64,000 nt of DNA from Nonomuraea soli (GTDB lineage: Bacteria > Actinomycetota > Actinomycetes > Streptosporangiales > Streptosporangiaceae). Shown here piece by piece: positions 43,735 to 51,902 of the stretch. The stretch lies in contig NZ_JACDUR010000001.1 in assembly GCF_013761175.1 (NCBI RefSeq), forward strand, positions 1,054,001-1,118,000, read 5' to 3'. The position numbers and the translations under genes were made by a program. How positions within the stretch are numbered: the first letter of the stretch is position 1; every line of letters starts with the position of its first letter. Below the pieces are notes generated by a model. The model made no database searches. It saw nothing but the letters and a program-made list of their open reading frames with translations, and had not been told where the DNA came from.

Positions 43735-45090
43735 TCAGGCGCCTGGTCCGTTCACGCGCCTTCTGCCGATCATGCGCCAGCCCGCCCAGATCGCCAGCGC
43801 CAGCAGCGGGATGCAGAAGAAGGCGATCCGCTGGTCGGCGTCGGCGAAGGCCATCAGCACCACCACGAGCGCCAGGAAGGCCAGCGTGCCCCAGTTGGTG
43901 TACGGCGAGCCCGGCATCGGGAAGCTGGAGCGGTGACCGGTCCTGCGCAGCATGATCTGGCAGTACACCAGCGTCCCCCAGGTGGTGATCACGCCGAGGG
44001 AGGCGATGGCGGTGGCGATGTTGAAGGCCCGCTCCGGCACGGAGGAGTAGAGCGCCACGCCCAGCAGGAACACCGCGGCCGTCATCAGGATCCCGCCGTA
44101 CGGCACGTGCCTGGCGCTCAGGTTCCTGGTGAAGGCGGGCGCCTCGCCCTTGAAGCCCATCGAGCGCAGGATGCGGCCGGTGGAGTACAGGCCCGAGTTG
44201 CACGACGACAGCGCGGCGGTGATGACGATGAGGTTCATCGCGTCGGCCGCCCACGGGATGCCCAGCTTGCCGAACACCGTCACGAACGGCGACTCTCCGG
44301 CGCTGTAGGCGGTCCACGGCAGGACCATCGCCAGCAGGAGGACCGAGCCGACGTAGAAGACCGCGATGCGCCACACGACGCCGTTGATGGCCTTCGGCAT
44401 CACCTTGCGCGGCTCGGCGGTCTCGCCCGCCGCGATGCCGACCAGCTCGATCGAGGCGTAGGCGAAGACCACCGCCTGCAGGCTCATCAGCACCACGGGG
44501 AAGCCGTTGGGGAAGAACCCGCCGTGCGCGGTCAGGTTGGCCGGACCCGCGCCCTCGATCGCGAAGATCACCATCACCAGGCCGACGACCAGGAAGGCGC
44601 AGATCGCCAGCACCTTCAGCAGCGCGAACCAGAACTCCAGCTCGCCGAAGAGCTTGACGGAGACGAGGTTGACGACCAGGACGAAGGCCAGGCTGACCAG
44701 GGCCGTGAGCCACTTGGGGAAGTCGGGCGCCCAGTAACCGACATACGTGGCGACCGCCGTCAGCTCGGCGATGCCGGTGAAGGCCCAGTTCAGCCAGTAC
44801 ATCCAGCCGCTGGTGAAGGCCGCCCACGGGCCGATGAACTCCCCGGCGTACTCCACGAACGAGCCGCTGGTGGGGCGGTAGAGCACCAGCTCGCCCAGGG
44901 CGCGCATGACGTAGAAGGCGGCCAGGCCGGCGAGCGCGTACGACAACACCAGCGCCGGGCCGGCGGCCGCGAGGCGTCCTCCGGCGCCCAGGAACAGGCC
45001 GACGCCGATGGCGCCGCCGATCGCGATCATCTGAACCTGGCGGTTGCCCAGGGACGGCTCGTAGCCTTCGTCAACGCGTGATCGACTCAC
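43735..45090 (-). CDS. APC-family amino acid permease
   Basis: 451 residues, twelve membrane helices. The start region GNRQVQMIAIGGAIGVGLFLG and SGSFVEYAGEFIGPWAAFTSGW are typical of the AAT subfamily (AroP/GabP/CycA/AnsP-like). It should import an amino acid by proton symport; the substrate cannot be read from sequence. GTG 45090 fits the family N-terminus. No ribosome site is visible, but TATCGT (45102-45097) ends 6 bp before the GTG, so the mRNA may be leaderless. A GTG 45 codons upstream would add a Pro/Cys-rich, non-homologous head. Confidence 0.9.
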   Translation of the reverse strand: MSRSRVDEGYEPSLGNRQVQMIAIGGAIGVGLFLGAGGRLAAAGPALVLSYALAGLAAFYVMRALGELVLYRPTSGSFVEYAGEFIGPWAAFTSGWMYWLNWAFTGIAELTAVATYVGYWAPDFPKWLTALVSLAFVLVVNLVSVKLFGELEFWFALLKVLAICAFLVVGLVMVIFAIEGAGPANLTAHGGFFPNGFPVVLMSLQAVVFAYASIELVGIAAGETAEPRKVMPKAINGVVWRIAVFYVGSVLLLAMVLPWTAYSAGESPFVTVFGKLGIPWAADAMNLIVITAALSSCNSGLYSTGRILRSMGFKGEAPAFTRNLSARHVPYGGILMTAAVFLLGVALYSSVPERAFNIATAIASLGVITTWGTLVYCQIMLRRTGHRSSFPMPGSPYTNWGTLAFLALVVVLMAFADADQRIAFFCIPLLALAIWAGWRMIGRRRVNGPGA

Positions 45091-45270
45091 TACGCAACGA
45101 TATCGACGCTGCTGGGAGGAGGGTGACGGACACGCCCTAGGGGGCGGTGTGTCGGGAAGGTCGGTGCGTGCCGTACAGATCGTCAGCGTCTCGCGAGGCT
45201 GCGCCGGACTGTCGGTCGGGGCCACTAGAGTCAGAGCCGCACATCTCTAGCTTGAGGGGGTCTCCGCTCC
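45091..45270. other. Divergent region between permease and dnaE
   Basis: 180 bp. TAGAGT at 45226-45231 is a possible dnaE -10 with no convincing -35; TATCGT (45102-45097, minus) is a possible -10 for a leaderless permease mRNA. No operator-like repeat is evident. Confidence 0.3.
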
Positions 45271-48200
45271 ATGACGTCCAGTGACTCGTTCGTTCACCTT
45301 CATGTGCACACCGAGTATTCGATGCTGGACGGGGCGGCGCGCCTCAAGCAGATGTTCAAACAGGTCGGCGACCTGGGCATGCCGGCCATCGCGATCACCG
45401 ACCACGGCAACATGCACGGCGCCAACGACTTCTACAAGCAGGCGACCGCCGCCGGCATCAAGCCGATCATCGGCATCGAGGCCTACGTGGCGCCCGAGAT
45501 GCGCCACAACAAGAAGCCGGTGCTGTGGGGCGAGCCCTCGCAGAAGAGCGACGACGTCTCCGCGGGCGGCTACTACACCCACATGACGATCTGGGCGCGC
45601 AACAAGTCGGGCCTGCACAACCTGATGAAGCTCTCCTCGCGCGCCTACACCGAGGGCTTCGTGCGCAAGTGGGCGCGCATGGACGCCGAGACGCTGGCCG
45701 AACACTCCGACGGACTGATGGCGACCACCGGCTGCCCGTCGGGTGAGGTGCAGACCCGCCTGCGGCTGGGGCAGTACGACGAGGCCGTGAAGGCGGCGGC
45801 GAAGTACCAGGAGATCTTCGGCAAGGACAACTACTTCCTGGAGGTCATGGACCACGGGCTCGACATCGAGCGCCGCGTCCGCGACGGGCTGATGCGCATC
45901 TCGCGCGAGCTCGGCATCCCGCCGCTGGTGACCAACGACTCCCACTACACCTACGAGGCCGACTCCGCCTCCCACGACGCGCTCCTGTGCATCCAGACCG
46001 GCAAGCAGCTGTCCGACCCCGACCGCTTCCGCTTCGACGGCTCCGGCTACTACATCAAGACCGCCGACGAGATGCGCGCCATCCACGCCAACGACGAGTT
46101 CTGGCAGGAAGGCTGCCGCAACACCCTGCTCGTCGCCGAGAAGGTCGACCCCACCGGGTTCTTCGAGTTCAAGAACCTCATGCCGACCTTCCCCGTGCCC
46201 GAGGGCATGACCGAGGAGGAGTACTTCCGGCAGCAGACGTGGGAGGGCCTGGCCCGGCGCTTCCCCGAAGGCGTCGACGAGGAGCACCGCGCCTGGGCCG
46301 AGAACGAACTCGGCGTCATCATCCAGATGGGCTTCCCGAGCTACTTCCTCGTGGTCGCCGACTTCATCATGTGGGCCAAGAACAACGGCATCCGGGTCGG
46401 ACCCGGCCGTGGATCGGCCGCCGGATCCCTGGTCGCCTACGCCCTGGGCATCACCGACCTCGACCCGATCCCCCACGGACTGATCTTCGAGCGGTTCCTG
46501 AACCCCGAACGTGTCTCCATGCCCGACGTCGACATCGACTTCGACGAGCGCAGGCGCGCCGACGTGATCAGGTACGTCACCGAGAAGTGGGGCGCCGACA
46601 AGGTCGCCATGATCGCCACCTTCGGCACCATCAAGGCCAAGGCCGCCGTCAAGGACGCCGGACGCGTCCTGGGCTACCCCTACGCGCTCGGCGACCGCAT
46701 CAGCAAGGCCTTCCCGCCCGCCGTGATGGGCAAGGACATCCCGCTGTCGGGCATCTTCGACAAGGAGCACCAGCGCTTCAACGAGGCCGGAGAGCTGCGC
46801 AAGCTCTACGAGGAGGACGTCGACGTCAAGGCGACGATCGATCTCGGGCGCGGCCTGGAGGGCCTGATCCGCCAGACCGGCGTGCACGCCGCGGGCGTCA
46901 TCATGTCGTCGGAACCGCTGACCGACTACATCCCGATCATGCGCCGCGACTCCGACGGCGCGATCATCACGCAGTTCGACTACCCGACCTGCGAGTCGCT
47001 CGGCCTGCTCAAGATGGACTTCCTGGGCCTGCGCAACCTCACGATCATCGACGACTGCATCAAGATGATCGAGTCCGGCCGGGGCGAGAAGATCGACCTG
47101 CTGGCCCTCCCGCTCGACAACGTCAAGGCCTACGAACTCCTGGCGCGCGGCGACACCCTGGGCATCTTCCAGCTCGACGGCGGCGGCATGCGCACCCTGC
47201 TGCGGCTGATGAAGCCCGACAACTTCGAAGACATCTCCGCCGCCCTGGCGCTCTACCGTCCCGGCCCGATGGGCGCCAACTCGCACACCAACTACGCCCT
47301 GCGCAAGAACGCCCAGCAGGACATCACCCCGATCCACCCCGAGCTCGAAGAGCCGCTTTCGGAGATCCTGTCCACGACCTACGGCCTGATCGTCTATCAG
47401 GAGCAGGTCATGGCCATCGCCCAGAAGGTCGCCGGCTACTCCCTCGGCGGCGCCGACCTGCTGCGGCGGGCGATGGGCAAGAAGAAGAAGTCCGAGCTCG
47501 ACAAGCAGTTCGAGTTCTTCGAGAAGGGCATGCAGGACAACGGCTTCTCCGCGGCGGCCATCAAGGCGCTGTGGGACATCCTGCTGCCGTTCTCCGACTA
47601 CGCCTTCAACAAGGCCCACACGGCCGGCTACGGCCTGGTCTCCTACTGGACCGCCTACCTGAAGGCCAACTATCCGGCCGAATACATGGCGGCGCTCCTC
47701 ACGTCGGTCAAGGACGACAAGGACAAGTCGGCGCTGTATCTGAACGAATGCCGCCGCATGGGCATCAAGGTCCTGCCGCCCGACGTCAACGACTCCGACT
47801 TCGACTTCACCCCGCGCGGCACCGACATCCGCTTCGGCCTGTCGGCCATCCGCAACGTCGGCGGCAACGTCGTCGACGGCATCATCGGCGCGCGCAAGGA
47901 GAAGGGGCGCTTCGCCGAGTTCAAGGACTTCCTGCGCAAGGTGCCCGCGATCGTCTGCAACAAGCGCGTCATCGAGTCGCTCGTCAAGGCCGGAGCCTTC
48001 GACTCGCTCGGCCACGTCCGCAAGGGCCTGGTCATGGTGCACGAACAGGCCGTCGACGCCATCATCGACATCAAGAAGAACGAGGCCATCGGCCAGGACT
48101 CCCTGTTCGGCGCCGTCGAGGACGGCGAAGACCAGACCTTCGACGTGCAGATCCCCGTCGGGGAGTGGGACAAGACCACCCTGCTGCAGTTCGAACGCGA

Positions 48201-48801
48201 GATGCTCGGCCTCTACGTCTCCGACCACCCGCTGCTCGGCGTCGAGCACATCCTCTCCGCCGGGGCCGACTGCTCCATCGCCGCGCTCCAGGACGAATCC
48301 CGGCCCGACGGGCAGATCGTCACCGTGGGCGGCATCCTGTCCGGGGTGCAGCGCAAGGTCACCAAGAAGGGTGACACCTGGGTGCTCACCCAGCTGGAGG
48401 ACCTCGAAGGCGCGATCGAGGTGATGATCTTCCCGTCGGCCTACCAGCTGTGCTCCACCATCCTCGCCGAGGACGCGATCGTGTTCGTCAAGGGGCGGAT
48501 CGACAAGCGGGAAGACGTGGCCAAGATCATCGCGATGGAGGTGTCGGCGCCCGACCTCACCGTGGAGGCCGGGGGGCCGCTGCTGGTGTCGATGACCTTG
48601 CAGAAGTGCATTCCGCCGGTGGTGTCGCGGCTGAAGGAGATCCTCACCACGCACCCGGGCACCTCGGAGGTGCACCTCCAGGTGCACAACGGGCCCCGCA
48701 CCACCGTGCTGCGCGTGGAGGACCGGTACCGGGTGACGCCATCGCCGGCGCTGATGGGGGACTTGAAGCAGCTCCTTGGGGCCAACTGCCTCGGCGGCTG
48801 A
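45271..48801 (+). CDS. dnaE: DNA polymerase III alpha subunit (DnaE1)
   Basis: 1,176 residues. An N-terminal PHP domain with metal ligands in [13 protein letters not shown] and ITDHGNMHG; in mycobacterial DnaE1 this domain is the proofreading exonuclease, and the ligands are kept here. The polymerase core has [12 protein letters not shown] (Asp419, Asp421) and Asp583 in [12 protein letters not shown], matching the E. coli catalytic triad. The beta-binding, OB-fold ([13 protein letters not shown]) and tail domains follow. It is the replicative polymerase. ATG 45271 lies about 11 bases after GAGGGGG. It is divergent from the permease and ended by the hairpin at 48891-48919. Confidence 0.97.
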   Translation: MTSSDSFVHLHVHTEYSMLDGAARLKQMFKQVGDLGMPAIAITDHGNMHGANDFYKQATAAGIKPIIGIEAYVAPEMRHNKKPVLWGEPSQKSDDVSAGGYYTHMTIWARNKSGLHNLMKLSSRAYTEGFVRKWARMDAETLAEHSDGLMATTGCPSGEVQTRLRLGQYDEAVKAAAKYQEIFGKDNYFLEVMDHGLDIERRVRDGLMRISRELGIPPLVTNDSHYTYEADSASHDALLCIQTGKQLSDPDRFRFDGSGYYIKTADEMRAIHANDEFWQEGCRNTLLVAEKVDPTGFFEFKNLMPTFPVPEGMTEEEYFRQQTWEGLARRFPEGVDEEHRAWAENELGVIIQMGFPSYFLVVADFIMWAKNNGIRVGPGRGSAAGSLVAYALGITDLDPIPHGLIFERFLNPERVSMPDVDIDFDERRRADVIRYVTEKWGADKVAMIATFGTIKAKAAVKDAGRVLGYPYALGDRISKAFPPAVMGKDIPLSGIFDKEHQRFNEAGELRKLYEEDVDVKATIDLGRGLEGLIRQTGVHAAGVIMSSEPLTDYIPIMRRDSDGAIITQFDYPTCESLGLLKMDFLGLRNLTIIDDCIKMIESGRGEKIDLLALPLDNVKAYELLARGDTLGIFQLDGGGMRTLLRLMKPDNFEDISAALALYRPGPMGANSHTNYALRKNAQQDITPIHPELEEPLSEILSTTYGLIVYQEQVMAIAQKVAGYSLGGADLLRRAMGKKKKSELDKQFEFFEKGMQDNGFSAAAIKALWDILLPFSDYAFNKAHTAGYGLVSYWTAYLKANYPAEYMAALLTSVKDDKDKSALYLNECRRMGIKVLPPDVNDSDFDFTPRGTDIRFGLSAIRNVGGNVVDGIIGARKEKGRFAEFKDFLRKVPAIVCNKRVIESLVKAGAFDSLGHVRKGLVMVHEQAVDAIIDIKKNEAIGQDSLFGAVEDGEDQTFDVQIPVGEWDKTTLLQFEREMLGLYVSDHPLLGVEHILSAGADCSIAALQDESRPDGQIVTVGGILSGVQRKVTKKGDTWVLTQLEDLEGAIEVMIFPSAYQLCSTILAEDAIVFVKGRIDKREDVAKIIAMEVSAPDLTVEAGGPLLVSMTLQKCIPPVVSRLKEILTTHPGTSEVHLQVHNGPRTTVLRVEDRYRVTPSPALMGDLKQLLGANCLGG

Positions 48802-48810
48802 CAGCTCGGT

Positions 48811-48865
48811 CCTCGCGGGGTCGCGCGCCTTCGGGCATGGGCCTCGCGGGGTCGTGCGCCTTCGG
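48811..48865 (+). repeat. Direct repeat downstream of dnaE
   Basis: A 24-bp sequence beginning CCTCGCGGGG (48811-48834) recurs at 48842-48865 with one mismatch, period 31 bp. Both copies end CGCCTTCGG. Related CTTCGG words recur in the rest of this gap. Confidence 0.7.
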
Positions 48866-48890
48866 CGCCGGCGGGCTCGGGCTGTGCCCG

Positions 48891-48919
48891 GTGGGGGTGG
48901 TCCTTCGGCCCACCCCCAC
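48891..48919. terminator. Terminator hairpin between dnaE and the convergent SRPBCC operon
   Basis: GTGGGGGTGG (48891-48900) pairs perfectly with CCACCCCCAC (48910-48919) around a 9-base loop containing CTTCGG. A second, weaker stem CGATGG/CCATCG follows at 48931-48950. The rest of the 335-bp gap (48802-49136) holds no gene that I can support. Confidence 0.65.
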
Positions 48920-49136
48920 ACCCCCGAGGTCGATGGCCTGGGGACCATCGGCAACCCGTGCGGGTTCGCGGGTGTGCGCCCTCAAGACTGGGCCGGGGCG
49001 CCTTCGGTAGAGGGTTCAGGCTGTGCGTGGTTCTTCGGTCCTCGACGCCCCGAGGGCTATGGCCAGGCAAACCGGTGACGAGACTATCCGTGGCCAGAGG
49101 CGCCCCCGCAGCCTGAACGCACGTGAGAGGCCCCTC

Positions 49137-49610
49137 CTAGCGGATGGACGTTGCTTGTCGGCGGGCGAGGTCTCCGGGGCTGCCGAGCGGGCTTCCGTCG
49201 CCGACCTCCAGGTAGTCGCGCAGGCTCGACATGTAGTGCTGCCAGCTGCGGGTGCACATGCCGAAACACTCGAGCTCCTCACTCAGGCCCCGGTGGCGGA
49301 AGAAGAGCTCGGTTGTGTCTCCGTCGCCCGGGGTGATGGTGAACGTGGGCCTGGTGCCGACCCAGTCGGGCAGGAAGGGGCAGTCCACGACGGTCCATCG
49401 CACCGACGACGGCCGGGTCGCCTCCTCGACGTGGATCACGAGGGGATGGGAGGCGTTCATGTGAAACCGGAGCTCGCCGCCGGTCACGCCGGACCCGGTG
49501 GCTGGATTCCACCAGGCGGCCAGGCCCGTGACGGTGGTGAGCGCGTCGAAGAGGGCGTCAGGGGAAGCTTTCGCCCGCACGGTCGTCTGGTAGTCCGCTG
49601 TAGTTGTCAT
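49137..49610 (-). CDS. SRPBCC (AHSA1-like) domain protein
   Basis: 157 residues in the START/Bet v1-like fold: DYQTTVRAKASPDALFDALTTV at the start, LAAWWNPATGSG, and a C-terminal helix with RSWQHYMSSLRDYLE. Such proteins bind hydrophobic ligands; the cellular role is not known. It is the last gene of an SRPBCC-ArsR-SRPBCC operon, 12 bp after the regulator. Confidence 0.85.
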   Translation of the reverse strand: MTTTADYQTTVRAKASPDALFDALTTVTGLAAWWNPATGSGVTGGELRFHMNASHPLVIHVEEATRPSSVRWTVVDCPFLPDWVGTRPTFTITPGDGDTTELFFRHRGLSEELECFGMCTRSWQHYMSSLRDYLEVGDGSPLGSPGDLARRQATSIR

Positions 49611-49622
49611 GGAGAGGTCCTT

Positions 49623-49994
49623 TCAGTCCGGACGCTGGTCGTTGTGGCGCGGGAGTGGCGTACTGCTGTCGAGATGCTCGCCGAGCGCCTGGAGGCGGTC
49701 GTCCCAGTCGTGGGCCAGCGCTGCCAGGAACTGCTGCGCGAGCCGGACGGGTGCGGAATGGAGCCGGTAACGCACTCGCCGCCACTCGCCGCGTTCCGGG
49801 CTCACCAGACCCGCGTCCGTCAGCAGGGCGAGGTGTTTGGCGATCGCCTGCCGCGTGATCGGGAGGTGATCGGCCAGGTCGGTGGCCGTGGCTGGGCCGT
49901 GTGCCGCCAGCCTGGCCAGGATCGCTCGGCGCGTGGGGTCGGCCAGGGCTTGGAAGACCTGCTCCGCGATCGCCTCGATGTCAGGCGGCGTCAA
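49623..49994 (-). CDS. ArsR-family transcriptional regulator
   Basis: 123 residues. Winged helix with FQALADPTRRAILARLA, TATDLADHLPITRQAIAKHLALL and the wing SPERGEWRRVRYRL. No Cys cluster typical of metal sensors is present, so it is probably not a metal-responsive member; this SRPBCC-linked group is common in actinobacteria. It should bind the CAACC-N4-GGTTG palindromes upstream of the operon. It overlaps the first SRPBCC gene by 14 bp. Confidence 0.92.
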   Translation of the reverse strand: MTPPDIEAIAEQVFQALADPTRRAILARLAAHGPATATDLADHLPITRQAIAKHLALLTDAGLVSPERGEWRRVRYRLHSAPVRLAQQFLAALAHDWDDRLQALGEHLDSSTPLPRHNDQRPD

Positions 49995-50412
49995 GGCGAC
50001 GGGCCAATGCGTCGAGCTTGCCCGCCCATCCTTCGGCGTGGCTTTCGTAGGCTTTGCCGCGGAAGCCGTCCGGCATCTGAGCGAAGCCGGTCTCGACGAC
50101 CCGCAGGCGTGTGCCGGAGCCGGACGCTTCGAGGGTGAACTCGACGTAGGTGCGGCGCGGATCGTCGTCGGGAAGATCGGGGAGCCGCCAGGTGAACCCG
50201 AACACCACCGGTTCCTCGACCCGTTCGACCCGCATGTCGACGGTGCGCCCGCTGCTGACGGTCAGCTGGGCGGATCCGCCGGGCCGCAGGTCGATGGTCA
50301 CGTTCTCGCCGAGCCAGGACGACAGGCCTTCGCACGTGGTGAGCGCGGCCCATACCTGCTCGGGCGTGCTGGCGAGCAGCACGCTTCGCTCGATCCGGTC
50401 GGGGAACGCCAT
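49981..50412 (-). CDS. SRPBCC (AHSA1-like) domain protein
   Basis: 143 residues. AHSA1-type start DRIERSVLLASTPEQVWAAL, then WRLPDLPDDDPRRTYVEFTLE and a C-terminal helix SHAEGWAGKLDALARRL. It is a paralogue class of the third gene of the operon but not close to it. ATG 50412 was chosen because GGAGG lies 5 bases upstream; an ATG 5 codons earlier includes that site inside the coding region. Confidence 0.87.
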   Translation of the reverse strand: MAFPDRIERSVLLASTPEQVWAALTTCEGLSSWLGENVTIDLRPGGSAQLTVSSGRTVDMRVERVEEPVVFGFTWRLPDLPDDDPRRTYVEFTLEASGSGTRLRVVETGFAQMPDGFRGKAYESHAEGWAGKLDALARRLDAA

Positions 50413-50430
50413 CGCAGCCTCCAGCACATA

Positions 50431-50471
50431 GCAACCAGTCGGTTGCCATCTTATGGCAACCGACTGGCTGC
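50431..50471. promoter_or_regulatory. Nested palindromic operator upstream of the SRPBCC-ArsR operon
   Basis: A 19-bp arm GCAACCAGTCGGTTGCCAT (50431-50449) is repeated inverted at 50453-50471 with one mismatch and a 3-bp spacer. Each arm itself contains a CAACC-N4-GGTTG palindrome (one base off in the right arm). This looks like two regulator sites around the promoter of the operon that starts 19 bp away. I infer the encoded ArsR protein as the binder. Confidence 0.7.
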
Positions 50472-50531
50472 ATCAAGGGTCCGGGGGAGCGGCTGTTGGT
50501 CGTATGCCTCTGAGAGGCGATGGGTTGATGC

Positions 50532-51290
50532 TCAGCTTGCCGTAAGGACCTCCACTCCGAGCGCCTTGACCTGTTCGACGACCGGGTGGTGCGCGTCGGC
50601 GTCGGTGATCACGCCGCTGACCTTCTCCCACGGCAGTACGCGGAAGCGCGAGGCGGTCCCGAGCTTCTCCGAGGAGGCGAGGATGTACGTGTCAGCCGCC
50701 CGTGCGGACAGGGCGCGCTTCATCGCCGCCTCCTCTGCGTCTCCCGTGGTCAGGCCCACCTCGGGGTGGACGCCGGTGACGCCGAGCAGGCACAGGTCCG
50801 CGGAGACGTTCTGCGCGGCCTCGACCGCGGCGGCTCCGCAGGTGACGGCCGAGTGCTTGAAGACGCGGCCGCCGAGCAGGAACAACTCTGCCCGCGGGTG
50901 ATCGAGCAGGGCGGCGGCGATCGTGGGGCTGTGGGTGATCACCGTGCAGGAGAGCTCCTTCGGGAGCGCGTGGGCGACGGCGAGGGCGGTGGTGCCGCCG
51001 TCGAGGATCACCGCGCCGCCGGGCCGTACCAGCCCCGCGGCGACGGAGGCGACCTTGCGCTTGCCGTCCGGGGTCACGGTCTGCCGGGCCGCGTAGTCGG
51101 CCACGGCGGGTGAGACGGGCAACGCGCCGCCGTAGACGCGCTGGCACAGACCTTCGGCGGCGAGGTCGCGCAGGTCACGCCGCACGCTGTCTTCGGAGAT
51201 GCCCAGGTCGGCGGCGACATCTTTGGCGACGACCTTGCCCTGGCGGGCGAGGAGTTCGAGCAGGTGGTCGCGTCTCTCAGCGGCTAGCAT
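50532..51290 (-). CDS. DeoR-family transcriptional regulator
   Basis: 252 residues. The N-terminal helix-turn-helix (RRDHLLELLARQGKVVAKDVAADLGISEDSVRRDL, read in pieces) is followed by the DeoR sensor domain (GGAVILDGGTTALAVAHALP, THSPTIAAAL, LFLLGGRVFKHS, DLCLLGVTGVHPEVGLTT). Such sensors bind phosphorylated sugars or nucleosides. AGGAGA lies 9 bases before ATG 51290. It is divergent from a small DUF4406-like gene and shares an operator-like palindrome with it. Confidence 0.92.
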   Translation of the reverse strand: MLAAERRDHLLELLARQGKVVAKDVAADLGISEDSVRRDLRDLAAEGLCQRVYGGALPVSPAVADYAARQTVTPDGKRKVASVAAGLVRPGGAVILDGGTTALAVAHALPKELSCTVITHSPTIAAALLDHPRAELFLLGGRVFKHSAVTCGAAAVEAAQNVSADLCLLGVTGVHPEVGLTTGDAEEAAMKRALSARAADTYILASSEKLGTASRFRVLPWEKVSGVITDADAHHPVVEQVKALGVEVLTAS

Positions 51291-51309
51291 TCACGTTGTC
51301 TCCTGTTCT

Positions 51310-51333
51310 TGCACGTTTATGCATGTATTGTAG
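51310..51333. promoter_or_regulatory. Overlapping divergent promoters with TGCA-N6-TGCA operator
   Basis: The plus -10 TATTGT (51326-51331) ends 7 bp before ATG 51339, giving a leaderless mRNA. The minus -10 TACAAT (51333-51328) overlaps it and serves deoR, whose start is 38 bp away. Next to both lies TGCACGTTTATGCA (51310-51323), a TGCA-N6-TGCA palindrome suited to the DeoR protein. No good -35 is seen in either direction. Confidence 0.55.
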
Positions 51334-51338
51334 CGGTC

Positions 51339-51722
51339 ATGACAGACAAGCCCATGCTCATCCTGATCGCCGGACCGTATCGTTCCGGGACCGGCGGCGA
51401 TCCGCAGGCCATGGCGGCCAACCTCGCCCGGCTGGAGGCCGCCGCGTGGCCGATCTTCGCCGCCGGTCATCTGCCGGTGATCGGCGAGTGGATCGCGCTG
51501 CCGGTGCTGCACTCCGCTGGTGCGGGGCCCACTGATCCGCTGGCCGACCAGGTGCTCTATCCGGCCGCCGACCGGCTGCTCGGCCACTGCGACGCCGTGC
51601 TGCGGCTGCCCGGCGATTCGGCGGGGGCCGACCAGGACGTCGCCACCGCGCGGCGGCGCGGCCTGCCGGTGTATTACGACGTGGCGGACATTCCGCGCCT
51701 GGCCAAGGAGGAGGTCGGGTGA
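51339..51722 (+). CDS. DUF4406 / nucleoside deoxyribosyltransferase-like small protein
   Basis: 127 residues. The start LILIAGPYRSGTGGDPQAMAAN and the C-terminal CDAVLRLPGDSAGADQDVATARRRGLPVYYD match the small Rossmann-like fold of DUF4406 and nucleoside 2-deoxyribosyltransferase relatives. The reaction is unknown; a nucleotide-sugar substrate would suit the divergent DeoR regulator. ATG 51339 is probably the first base of the mRNA. Confidence 0.75.
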   Translation: MTDKPMLILIAGPYRSGTGGDPQAMAANLARLEAAAWPIFAAGHLPVIGEWIALPVLHSAGAGPTDPLADQVLYPAADRLLGHCDAVLRLPGDSAGADQDVATARRRGLPVYYDVADIPRLAKEEVG

Positions 51723-51842
51723 CGGGTGGTCACTGCGTAGCGCCCGGCTAGGAGCTTGACCTGTCCGAGCGGGGGGTCGGCGCCCGTGACGGCGGTGTCG
51801 ACACGACCCCGCGCAGACAGCCCCTCCGAGCCCCTGACGCCC

Positions 51843-51894
51843 GGACCCGCGACAGCCCCAGGACCCGCGACAGCCCCAGGACCCGCGACAGCCG
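51843..51894 (+). repeat. 18-bp tandem repeat
   Basis: Three copies of an 18-bp unit beginning GGACCCGCGACAG (51843, 51861 and 51879, the last one slightly short) lie in the 180-bp gap (51723-51902) after the DUF4406-like gene and before the end of the convergent kinase gene. There is no sign that they are translated. Confidence 0.75.
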
Positions 51895-51902
51895 CCGAGC
51901 GG

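Noticed and set aside
42634..45090. Possible transferred island from the esterase to the permease
   Set aside because: Base composition and codon use look like the neighbours, and there are no integrase, repeats or attachment sites.
45247..48954. A 1,235-codon open frame antisense to dnaE
   Set aside because: It mirrors dnaE codon for codon; in DNA with G/C in nearly every third position the reverse frame rarely meets a stop. The composition (Val, Gly, Arg, Leu, Asp) is typical of such shadows, and dnaE is certain.
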